Assembly (NCBI GenBank): GCA_946478975.1
Contig: CAMLEO010000385.1
Location: 1 to 5,560, forward strand
Length of the DNA stretch: 5,560 nucleotides
Direction of reading: 5' to 3'
From: an uncultured Steroidobacter sp.
Lineage (GTDB): Bacteria > Pseudomonadota > Gammaproteobacteria > Steroidobacterales > Steroidobacteraceae
In this document: positions 1 to 5,560 of the stretch, one piece after another
Position numbering within the stretch: position 1 is the stretch's first letter
How the letters are laid out: every line of letters starts with the position of its first letter
Made by a program: the position numbers and the translations under genes
Notes under the pieces: generated by a model
The model's input: only the letters and a program-made list of their open reading frames with translations
Told to the model about the DNA's origin: nothing
Database searches by the model: none

Positions 1-1145
1 AGTTTGCCGAGGTCTCCGCCAAGATGGGCGTGGCCTTTGACACCACGGGCGAGAACCCACTCGCAGGAGACATTCGCGGGACCCTGCAGGCGGGCGGCAG
101 CATCGCGAACGGCGTCGAGCGGCAGGGTTTCAACGCGACGGCGAACGCGCTGGCCAGCATCGCGAACGCCAATGCCGAGCAGTGGCTGCGAACCATCGTC
201 GAAACGGGCAAAGGCTGCGATGCCGTCCTGCTCTCCGGGCTCGCATCGTTTGTGGGCTTGTCCGCCGCAGAATATCTGCGCGTGCCTGCGATCGGTGCCG
301 GGTTGATTCCAATCACTCCCACCGCGTCGTTTCCATCTCCCTTCCTGCCGCCGGGCATCGTGCCTCGCTGGTTGAACAACGCCAGTCATCGGTTCGTCAA
401 CACGATGCTGTGGCGAGCCTTTCGCAAGGCGACCAATCGCGCCCGCGCCAAGGTGTGCCGGCTGCCGCCGCGTAAAAAATTATGGACGACACACCCCATC
501 CTGTACGGGGTGTCGAGTCACCTGTTGCCGAAGCCGTTGGACTGGCCGGGGAATGCGACGGTGTGCGGCCAATGGTTGCTGCCCTCCGCCAACTGGCTGC
601 CGCCGGCGGACCTTTGTGACTTTCTGTATCGCGGCGAGCCGCCGATCTAAGTCGTCTTCGGCAGCATGGTCGGTTTCGATCGCAAGCACATGATGCAAAC
701 CATCGTCAGCGCCATCGGCAAGCGGCGCGCGTTGTTTTATCCAGGCTGGAGCGGCGTGGCTCCCGCCGACCTGCCCAGCAACTTCTTTGTGATCGGCGAG
801 ACGCCGCACGACTGGTTGTTTCCAAAGACCTCGCTGGTGATTCATCACGGCGGCTCAGGCACCAGCCATTCGGCGTGCCGGGCGGGCGTGCCCTCGGTGG
901 TCGTGCCGTTCGCAGCCGATCAGTTCTTTTGGGCCGACCGCCTGCGCAATTCCGGTGTCGCCGCGCGTGTGCCGAATGGCAAGTCGCTGCACACGGCCGA
1001 CCTGGCGCAGAGCATCGCCATTGCCGAAAGCGAGCCGGTGCGGCTGCGGGCTCGTACGCTGGGCAAGCAAATGCGGGCGGAAACGGGAGTGGCCAACGCC
1101 ATTGCCAGCATCGAAGCGCTCATGGCTGCAACGCCGCTAAGATGA
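1..1145 (+). pseudogene. GT1/MurG-like glycosyltransferase (sterol/lipid glucosyltransferase type), 5'-partial, with an in-frame stop
   Basis: The reading frame enters from the left edge (first full codon at 3) and runs to TGA at 1143-1145, broken only by TAA at 648-650. Before the stop lie acceptor-domain residues, including THPILYGVSSHLLPKPLDWP, which matches the hydrophobic 'SP-LLP-P-DWP' region of bacterial and fungal UDP-glucose:sterol glucosyltransferases and YjiC/vancomycin-type enzymes. After it comes VVFGSM, the start of the nucleotide-binding C-terminal Rossmann domain, and then HHGGSGTSHSACRAGVPSVV and PFAADQFFWADRL, the donor-binding loop of the family (from about 843). Family members read PP-[VI]-Y-[VI]-x-FGSM here, so the TAA sits where Tyr (TAT/TAC) is expected: one base change. 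About 40-50 N-terminal residues, with the glycine-rich GTRGD-type start, lie outside the window. ATG 666 begins the downstream open part but has no convincing Shine-Dalgarno, so I treat both parts as one interrupted gene. Sequencing error is the main alternative. The family assignment is firm; the substrate (sterol, hopanoid, lipid or small aglycone) is not known. Confidence 0.85.
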
Positions 1146-1165
1146 ATTCGGCGGCGGGGTAGGAA

Positions 1166-1203
1166 CCGACTGGCCTTCTCGGCGCTTTCCCGAGAAGAGT
1201 CGG
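1166..1203 (+). other. Strong bulged hairpin between the glycosyltransferase and the dehydrogenase
   Basis: CCGACT (1166-1171) pairs with AGTCGG (1198-1203), and CTTCTCGG (1175-1182) pairs with CCGAGAAG (1190-1197). This gives 14 base pairs with a 3-nt GGC bulge and a 7-nt loop (1183-1189). It lies 20 bases after the upstream stop and ends only three bases before the Shine-Dalgarno of the next gene. No T-run follows on either strand, so a classical intrinsic terminator is not supported. It could stop or stabilise the upstream transcript, or act as a 5' leader structure affecting translation of the dehydrogenase. The pairing is seen directly; the role is inferred. Confidence 0.6.
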
Positions 1204-1206
1204 ATC

Positions 1207-1212
1207 GGGGGA
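1207..1212 (+). promoter_or_regulatory. Shine-Dalgarno for the TTG-started dehydrogenase
   Basis: The purine run GGGGGA ends six bases before TTG at 1219. It is what decides the start: there is no in-frame ATG until codon 186, far inside the protein, and the five membrane helices between belong to the gene. Confidence 0.65.
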
Positions 1213-1218
1213 CGTCTT

Positions 1219-3210
1219 TTGAGCGAAGAACAAAGCCCGCGGCTGTGGCGCCGCCTGGCGTGGTACGCCTGTGGAGCGTTGATCCTGGCGCTGCTTCCCA
1301 TCGCCAAGTACGCGGAGCTGTGGGGAACGCTGCCGCGGCCGGAAAAACTTGCGCTGGTCGTCGCCGTTGCCTCGTTCGGCGCGGCGTGCCTGCTGTCACT
1401 CTGGTTCGATCGGCTGGCAAGCTGGCCGAGTGTCCGGCGTTCGCTGGTCCGATCGTTCGCGGTGTTAGGTCTGTTCCTGGTCGGCGCGATCGCGGTTTCG
1501 ATCACGCTGCCGCGTTACCTGCTGGTGCCGTTGGTTATCGCCATTGCGGTGCTCGTTCCGGCGGCCGTCAGTCCTCTCGCGCGTCGGCTCTGGCCGCTGG
1601 CTGCCGTCGCGATCGTCACAATCGCGTTCGCGGGCTATTCGGTCAGTCACATCCACACATCGTCGAAGTCCGAGCGCATCACACGCGATGCGTACTTCTC
1701 GACTGCTTATTACGCCGTGCAGGCCGTCATGCGCGAAGGATGGATTCCCGAACCCGCGACCCGCGGCGGCGGCATGAACATGCTGGATGGCGACCGGGTG
1801 CTGCTCGGGACGGGCGACGGCACGCTGTATGTTTTGAATGTTCCCAAAGATCGCAAGGGCTTCGAGGTCGAGCAGCTCGCGACGCGCGTGCCGCTGAATC
1901 GAGAGGAGTTCGCCAAGGCGTTTGGCGGCTCCTCGCGCTCGCCCAAACGTTCAGTGGATTGGGGCGATAGCGGTCCGCCTCGCGTGCAAACCTGGCGCTT
2001 CCGCGTCGCCGATATCGAAGCTGCGCTCGATGGCGACCAGCTGCACATCTACGCCTCGCACCACTACTGGAAAGAGCAGGACAGTTGTTTCGTCGTGCGC
2101 GTCTCGGAGCTCACGACCTCGTTGCAGGCTCTGCCCGACAATCTCGCCGACGCACACTGGAGCACGTTGTTCGAAAGCTCGCCGTGCGTGCCGTTGAAAG
2201 GGCCGAATCGCAAGTTCGGCAAGAATCCATTCAAGGGCGAGGAGATCGGCGGCAAGCTGCTGCTGATGGACGGCGGCAAGTTGCTGCTCACGTTGGGCGA
2301 TCAGGGCTTCTCGGGCATCGATTCCACGCAGGCGTTTGCGCAGGACCCGACCGCTGACTATGGGAAGACGCATGTGATCGACCTCAACACGCACGAGCAT
2401 CACGTGTTCACGATGGGGCATCGCAATCCCGAAGGTGTGTATCAGGCGGCGGACGGCAGGCTGTGGTTGACGGAGCACGGTCCGCAGGGCGGCGATGAAT
2501 TGAATCTGCTGCGTGAGAACGTCAACTTCGGCTGGCCCGATGTGACTTACGGCACCGACTATGGCTTTACGGCCTGGCCGAGAAACAAAACACCGGGGCG
2601 TCACGCGAACTTCCAGCAGCCCGCGCATGCGTGGGTGCCGAGCATCGGCGTGTCGGATGTCATCGAGATCGACAGCCCGTTGTTTCCAATCTGGAAGGGC
2701 AACCTGCTGATCGGTTCGCTGTCGTCGCGTTCGCTGTATCGAGTGGTGGTGGATGGCGATCACGCGGTGCTGCAGGAGCCGATCGCTTTCGGCAAACGGG
2801 TTCGTGACATTCTGCAGATGCCCGACGGGCGCATTCTGATCTGGAGCGACGACGCTGCCGTGACGACGCTGGAGCCCGCTTCCGGCACCGATGGATCCAG
2901 CTTGTTCTCCATCAATTGCGCGGGTTGTCACAACGTCGATGACGGCCTGGCGCATCGGCTCGGGCCGGATCTGTTCGGCGTCGTCGGCCGGCCCGTCGGC
3001 AAGGCGCAAGGCTTCGGCGAATATTCTCCGGCGATGCAGGCTCAAGCCGGCAACTGGGACGAAGCGCGTCTCGATAGATTCCTGCAGCAGCCGCAAACCG
3101 CGGTGCCGGGCACGTCGATGGGATTTGCAGGTGTTGCGGACGCGGCTCAACGTAAAGCAATCATTGATTACTTGAAACAACCGTCGCATCCATCGCGATC
3201 CAGTCCGTGA
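1219..3210 (+). CDS. Membrane-anchored PQQ-dependent sugar dehydrogenase with C-terminal cytochrome c
   Basis: A 663-residue predicted inner-membrane quinoprotein. Five hydrophobic segments (about 12-30, 43-62, 79-97, 100-119, 126-143) have Arg-rich loops (64-78, 121-123) placed so that residues after 145 face the periplasm. Residues about 170-552 form a glucose/sorbosone dehydrogenase beta-propeller: LTLGDQG (357-363), GHRNPEG (400-406), TEHGPQGGDELNL (418-430), NFGWP (436-440) and KRVRD (526-530). The last two Arg match PQQ-binding Arg406/Arg408 of Acinetobacter soluble glucose dehydrogenase. Residues about 560-656 form a class I cytochrome c with CAGCH (567-571) and a likely axial Met634 in PGTSMGF. 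The expected role is periplasmic oxidation of a sugar or other alcohol, with electrons passed from PQQ to the fused haem and on to the respiratory chain. The His of the family's H-x-x-G-R motif (His144 in Acinetobacter) appears to be Glu342 (EIGGK) by eye alignment. PQQ synthesis genes are not in the window, and the substrate cannot be told. Family and fusion are firm; actual PQQ use is inferred. Confidence 0.9.
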   Translation: MSEEQSPRLWRRLAWYACGALILALLPIAKYAELWGTLPRPEKLALVVAVASFGAACLLSLWFDRLASWPSVRRSLVRSFAVLGLFLVGAIAVSITLPRYLLVPLVIAIAVLVPAAVSPLARRLWPLAAVAIVTIAFAGYSVSHIHTSSKSERITRDAYFSTAYYAVQAVMREGWIPEPATRGGGMNMLDGDRVLLGTGDGTLYVLNVPKDRKGFEVEQLATRVPLNREEFAKAFGGSSRSPKRSVDWGDSGPPRVQTWRFRVADIEAALDGDQLHIYASHHYWKEQDSCFVVRVSELTTSLQALPDNLADAHWSTLFESSPCVPLKGPNRKFGKNPFKGEEIGGKLLLMDGGKLLLTLGDQGFSGIDSTQAFAQDPTADYGKTHVIDLNTHEHHVFTMGHRNPEGVYQAADGRLWLTEHGPQGGDELNLLRENVNFGWPDVTYGTDYGFTAWPRNKTPGRHANFQQPAHAWVPSIGVSDVIEIDSPLFPIWKGNLLIGSLSSRSLYRVVVDGDHAVLQEPIAFGKRVRDILQMPDGRILIWSDDAAVTTLEPASGTDGSSLFSINCAGCHNVDDGLAHRLGPDLFGVVGRPVGKAQGFGEYSPAMQAQAGNWDEARLDRFLQQPQTAVPGTSMGFAGVADAAQRKAIIDYLKQPSHPSRSSP

Positions 3211-3226
3211 TCCAGATCGCGATGGA
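3189..3226 (+). terminator. Perfect 12-bp inverted repeat straddling the dehydrogenase stop codon
   Basis: TCCATCGCGATC (3189-3200) is the exact reverse complement of GATCGCGATGGA (3215-3226), with a 14-nt loop that contains the TGA stop (3208-3210). Each arm contains the self-complementary octamer ATCGCGAT. There is no T-run afterwards (AAGTTTCATG follows). The position suits transcript termination or 3'-end protection, but part of the stem is coding (the last residues of the dehydrogenase). A protein-binding site is an alternative. The repeat is seen directly; terminator is the best guess at its role. Confidence 0.45.
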
Positions 3227-3227
3227 A

Positions 3228-3264
3228 AGTTTCATGCGCATTGCTGAATCGCGCGCAACAAACT
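3228..3264 (+). other. Imperfect inverted repeat in the gap upstream of the beta-barrel gene
   Basis: AGTTT (3228-3232) pairs with AAACT (3260-3264), and TGCGC (3235-3239) pairs with GCGCA (3253-3257), separated by a two-by-two internal loop (CA/AC) and closed by a 13-nt loop. It directly follows the stop-straddling repeat. It is weak and may be chance. In the rest of the gap I found no convincing -35/-10 pair; GATTTATC near 3279-3286 is the only AT-rich candidate for a -10 and lacks a matching -35. Confidence 0.25.
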
Positions 3265-3318
3265 CTTCAGGCTGACCTGATTTATCGTCACGCGTCCGAC
3301 GGCGCACTCTTCATCCAC

Positions 3319-3338
3319 GCATCGCGAAGTTGCGATGC
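3319..3338 (+). promoter_or_regulatory. Small leader hairpin just upstream of the beta-barrel gene
   Basis: GCATCGC (3319-3325) pairs perfectly with GCGATGC (3332-3338) around a 6-nt loop, ending eight bases before the Shine-Dalgarno. Messages of small outer-membrane proteins (ompA is the known case) often carry 5' stem-loops that protect them from decay, and this is a possible role here. The ATG at 3335 lies inside the second arm, which argues against its use as the start. Confidence 0.35.
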
Positions 3339-3346
3339 AAGTTGAT

Positions 3347-3352
3347 GAGGAG
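3347..3352 (+). promoter_or_regulatory. Shine-Dalgarno deciding the beta-barrel start
   Basis: GAGGAG lies immediately before three consecutive ATG codons (3353, 3356, 3359). The spacing is 0, 3 and 6 bases, so the third ATG is best placed. The more upstream ATG at 3335 would put this site inside the coding region and add a charged stretch (QVDEE) ahead of the signal peptide. Confidence 0.65.
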
Positions 3353-3358
3353 ATGATG

Positions 3359-3973
3359 ATGTTGACCAAGAACAAACTGCTCGGCCTCGCTGCGGTTGGC
3401 GCGCTCGCCTTGAATGCGGTGCCAGCGCTCGCGCAGGTCGCCGAGGGCAGCCAGGAATTGCATGTGTATGCGGGCGAAGCGTTTGGCGACGATCTCACCA
3501 GCCGCCCGATTTCCGGTCGCACGCCGAAGCTCGATGACGATGTGACGTACGGCCTGCGCTACGGCTTCAATTTCACGCCCGATTGGGGCTTGGAGTTGTC
3601 GCTCGGCGGGACCAAAACGTCGGTGCAAGGCCTGGCCGGTCGCGATATCGACCTGGACCTGACCACCTTGGATGTGGACGCGATCCGCCATTTCAATAGC
3701 GGCAATCGCTTTGTTCCTTATGTGGTCGCGGGTGTGGGCTATGTCACCGCGGATCTGGATCGGCCCATCGTCGGCGTGGCCAATGGACCGGTGCGCATCG
3801 AAGATGACAATAGTTTCACGTTGAACGCAGGCGTCGGCGCGAAGTATTTCGTCACTGACAACTTCCAGCTGCGCCTGGATGCGCGCTATCGCTATCTCGA
3901 CAAGGTGGTCGATCGCCTGGATGACTCGCTCAATACGTTCGAGACGACGTTTGGCGTGGGCTTCACGTTCTAG
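3359..3973 (+). CDS. Outer-membrane beta-barrel protein (OmpA-N/OmpW-like, small porin-type)
   Basis: A 204-residue secreted protein from the chosen start. Residues 1-25 are a typical Sec signal peptide: Lys4 and Lys6, a hydrophobic core (LLGLAAVGALAL), then the signal peptidase I site ALA before Gln26. The mature part of about 179 residues alternates polar and hydrophobic residues in strand-like stretches, such as TYGLRYGFNF, WGLELSLGG, RFVPYVVAGVGYV, SFTLNAGVGAKYFV and FQLRLDARYRYL. It ends in TTFGVGFTF, with a terminal Phe as recognised by the BAM assembly machinery. Length and pattern fit an eight-stranded barrel of the OMP_b-brl/OmpA N-terminal type. No C-terminal peptidoglycan-binding OmpA domain follows, so it is a bare barrel. 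Its job (structural, adhesion or small-molecule passage) is not evident. It is preceded by a leader hairpin and a good Shine-Dalgarno, suggesting its own transcript, and it converges on aceK. The first of the three ATGs (3353) would lengthen it by two residues. Confidence 0.9.
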   Translation: MLTKNKLLGLAAVGALALNAVPALAQVAEGSQELHVYAGEAFGDDLTSRPISGRTPKLDDDVTYGLRYGFNFTPDWGLELSLGGTKTSVQGLAGRDIDLDLTTLDVDAIRHFNSGNRFVPYVVAGVGYVTADLDRPIVGVANGPVRIEDDNSFTLNAGVGAKYFVTDNFQLRLDARYRYLDKVVDRLDDSLNTFETTFGVGFTF

Positions 3974-3990
3974 AAAGAATGTGCAGCGTT

Positions 3991-4024
3991 GGCCGCGCGC
4001 TGGGCTTTCGGCCCGCGCGCGGTC
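3991..4024. terminator. GC-rich hairpin between convergent genes, putative bidirectional terminator
   Basis: CCGCGCGC (3993-4000) pairs with GCGCGCGG (4015-4022), and GGGC (4002-4005) pairs with GCCC (4011-4014). T4001 is a single-base bulge and the loop is TTTCG (4006-4010). One G-T and one G-C pair extend the base outward, reaching into the aceK stop codon (4023-4025). The stem fills most of the 49-base gap between the barrel stop and the aceK stop, the classic place for a shared terminator. No T-run follows on either strand, so the mechanism would be atypical or Rho-assisted. Confidence 0.6.
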
Positions 4025-5560
4025 AAATGCTGCTCAGGACTCGCACGCGGTGGCGGTGATAAGGCAGCACTTCGAGCACTTCACCGTCGCGCAGACGCTG
4101 CTGAATGCGGCGCCACCATTCGGCGGTCATGATCTCGCCGTGCGCCTTCAGGAACACTTCCTTGAGGTCGGGATCGAAGCTCAGGAACTGCATGAAGGTC
4201 TCGGGGAACACGTCGTTGTCGTTGACGTGGAACCACGGCTCGGCGCGCATCTCGTCCTCGGCGAACTGCGATTGCGGCACGTCGCGGAAGCGGCAGTCCG
4301 TCACCGGGCAGAGCTCGTCGTAGTCGTAGAAGATCACGCGCGCGTGGCGGGTGACGCCGAAGTTTTTCAGCAGCAGGTCGCCGGCGAAAATGTTGGTGAC
4401 GGCAAGGTCGCGAATGCACTGGCCGTAGTCGAGCACGGCGCGCTCCGCGTTTTCGCGCGAAGCATCGCGAATATATAAATTGAGCGGCGTCATGCGGCGC
4501 TCGATGTACACGTGATCCATGATCACCCACTCGTCCTCGAAATGGACGGTGGCGGCGGCTTCATCCAGCAACTCGTTGGTGAGCTCTTTGGAAAAGCGCG
4601 AGGCTGGGAATTTCAGGCGCTTGAATTCCTGCGCATCGACCAGCCGGCCGGCGCGGTCGTGCTTGAACACCAGCTCGTATTTCTTCAGCACTTCTTCGCG
4701 AAGGATGTTCTTCGGATAGGCGAAGCGGTCGCGGATGACCTTGAACACCACGTCGAACGAGGGCAGCGTGAAACAAATCATCACCAGCCCGCGGTCGCCG
4801 GGCGCGTGCACGAATTTGTCCTCGCTCTTCTGCAAATGTTTGAAGAGCTCGCGGTAACGTTCGGTCTTGCCCTGCTTGGCGCGACCGAGCACGGTGTACA
4901 ACTCGCTCACCGGCTTGCGCGGCAGGATGCTTTTCAGGAAGACGATCGCCTGGCCGACGTGCGGCAGGTCGGCGTGGAAGTACGAGCGGGTGAAGCTGAA
5001 AAGAATGCTGACCGTGCTTTCATCCATCATCACTGCGTCGATGCGGACGCCGCTGTCCGTGTTCTGCAGCGCTAGCACGAACGGCAGTTTCCAGCCCGGG
5101 CCGGAGATGCGGCCGACCAGGTAGGCGCGCGTGAATTGATAAAACACAGTGCGGATGAATTCGATCTGCTCGACTTGCAGCGGCGGCTTCGACGCGTCCG
5201 CATCGCTCTCACACTGCGCACGCACTTCGCTGCTTACGGTGCGAACGCTGCGCTCGAAATCGACGTACGGCGTCCGGAAGCGGAAGTCGGCGAGGACTTC
5301 CTCGAACAGCAGTTCGAGTGAGCCGCGATTCACATAGAGATTTGTTTCAATGGGTGCGGTGACGGCCGCGATGGGATCGAGATCCAGCGCCACGTATTCC
5401 ACCGCGGGATCGACACCGATGGTGCCGAACGTGCGGCGAGTGACAGAGTTGAAGAATGTTTTATCGAACTCGCGGTCGGGCAGGGTGTCGATCAGTTCCG
5501 TAAACAGTCGCTTGATGCTCGCCCACAGCGCCCGCTCAGTGACATCTTCCCCCAGCCGCT
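4023..5560 (-). CDS. aceK: Isocitrate dehydrogenase kinase/phosphatase AceK, 5'-partial
   Basis: AceK phosphorylates and dephosphorylates isocitrate dehydrogenase in the cytoplasm, switching carbon between the TCA cycle and the glyoxylate shunt. The frame is open from the right edge to the stop at 4023-4025, giving 511 codons. The E. coli enzyme has about 578, so roughly 60 N-terminal residues are missing. Counting from the first codon in the window, the ATP-binding region has LVMICFTLPSF and VFKVIRDRF (258-279; Lys273 corresponds to E. coli Lys336). The catalytic segment is NIFAGDLLLKNFGVTRH (390-405; Asp394 corresponds to Asp457), and FYDYDE (410-415; Asp412 and Asp414 correspond to Asp475 and Asp477) is the metal-binding part. 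The spacing between these residues (121, then 18) equals that in E. coli. FRDVP, EPWF and the Trp-rich C-terminus (AEWWRRIQQR) also fit. All key residues are present, so it looks functional. The GTG at 5402 is internal, not the start, because family-like residues (KTFFNSV) continue upstream. aceA and aceB are not adjacent on the sequenced side. Confidence 0.97.
   Translation of the reverse strand, partial: RLGEDVTERALWASIKRLFTELIDTLPDREFDKTFFNSVTRRTFGTIGVDPAVEYVALDLDPIAAVTAPIETNLYVNRGSLELLFEEVLADFRFRTPYVDFERSVRTVSSEVRAQCESDADASKPPLQVEQIEFIRTVFYQFTRAYLVGRISGPGWKLPFVLALQNTDSGVRIDAVMMDESTVSILFSFTRSYFHADLPHVGQAIVFLKSILPRKPVSELYTVLGRAKQGKTERYRELFKHLQKSEDKFVHAPGDRGLVMICFTLPSFDVVFKVIRDRFAYPKNILREEVLKKYELVFKHDRAGRLVDAQEFKRLKFPASRFSKELTNELLDEAAATVHFEDEWVIMDHVYIERRMTPLNLYIRDASRENAERAVLDYGQCIRDLAVTNIFAGDLLLKNFGVTRHARVIFYDYDELCPVTDCRFRDVPQSQFAEDEMRAEPWFHVNDNDVFPETFMQFLSFDPDLKEVFLKAHGEIMTAEWWRRIQQRLRDGEVLEVLPYHRHRVRVLSSI

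Noticed and set aside
98..169. Repeated CAGCATCGCGAAC in the glycosyltransferase (two copies about 54 bases apart)
   Set aside because: A short match arising from similar Ala/Ser/Ile/Asn codons; no third copy or regular array is present, so it is not a repeat element.
666..1145. Separate 159-residue gene starting at ATG 666
   Set aside because: It is in the same frame as the upstream part, begins in the middle of the FGSM motif and lacks a Shine-Dalgarno; it is the second half of the interrupted glycosyltransferase.
1951..3189. Long 412-codon open frame on the minus strand opposite the dehydrogenase
   Set aside because: It is antisense to a gene with clear domains, its translation is rich in Arg, His and Gln with no recognisable motif, and it is expected as a shadow frame in GC-rich coding DNA.
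3241..3290. Sigma-70 promoter for the beta-barrel gene (TTGCTG as -35, or GATTTATC as -10)
   Set aside because: Neither hexamer has a partner at a 16-18 base spacing, so no promoter can be supported by eye.
4512..5075. Plus-strand 187-codon open frame opposite aceK
   Set aside because: It is antisense to strongly conserved AceK sequence and shows no domain or ribosome binding site of its own.
4023..5402. AceK starting at GTG 5402
   Set aside because: The frame stays open to the right edge and the residues upstream (including KTFFNSV) fit the AceK N-terminal half, so the true start lies outside the window.

Overview
The window is GC-rich (about 60%) chromosomal DNA with dense coding, short intergenic gaps and Gram-negative features: a periplasm-facing c-type cytochrome fusion, an outer-membrane beta-barrel protein ending in Phe, and isocitrate dehydrogenase kinase/phosphatase (AceK), which is essentially a proteobacterial protein. 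A gammaproteobacterium, or a related proteobacterium, fits best. I cannot name the genus from sequence alone.

Layout. (1) Positions 1-1145, plus strand: the C-terminal most of a GT1/MurG-like glycosyltransferase resembling sterol/lipid glucosyltransferases. It is cut at its 5' end by the window edge and interrupted by one in-frame TAA at 648-650; the frame is open on both sides. (2) Positions 1219-3210, plus strand: a 663-residue fusion of five predicted membrane helices, a PQQ-dependent sugar (glucose/sorbosone-type) dehydrogenase beta-propeller and a C-terminal class I cytochrome c. It starts at TTG behind a good Shine-Dalgarno. (3) Positions 3359-3973, plus strand: a small secreted beta-barrel outer-membrane protein with a signal peptide. 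(4) Positions 4023-5560, minus strand: aceK, lacking about its first 60 codons because it runs off the right edge.

The gaps hold clear inverted repeats: a 14-bp bulged stem just upstream of the dehydrogenase Shine-Dalgarno (1166-1203), a perfect 12-bp stem straddling the dehydrogenase stop (3189-3226), a small stem upstream of the porin-like gene (3319-3338) and a long GC stem between the convergent barrel and aceK genes (3991-4024). None has an obvious U-tract.

Functionally, the dehydrogenase would oxidise a sugar or other alcohol in the periplasm and pass electrons through its own haem to the respiratory chain. AceK controls flux between the TCA cycle and the glyoxylate shunt. No operon logic ties the four genes together; they look like independent neighbours. 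I found no mobile element, CRISPR array, tRNA, rRNA or defence system. The points most worth checking are the nonsense codon in the glycosyltransferase and the unusual architecture and apparent catalytic-base change of the dehydrogenase.
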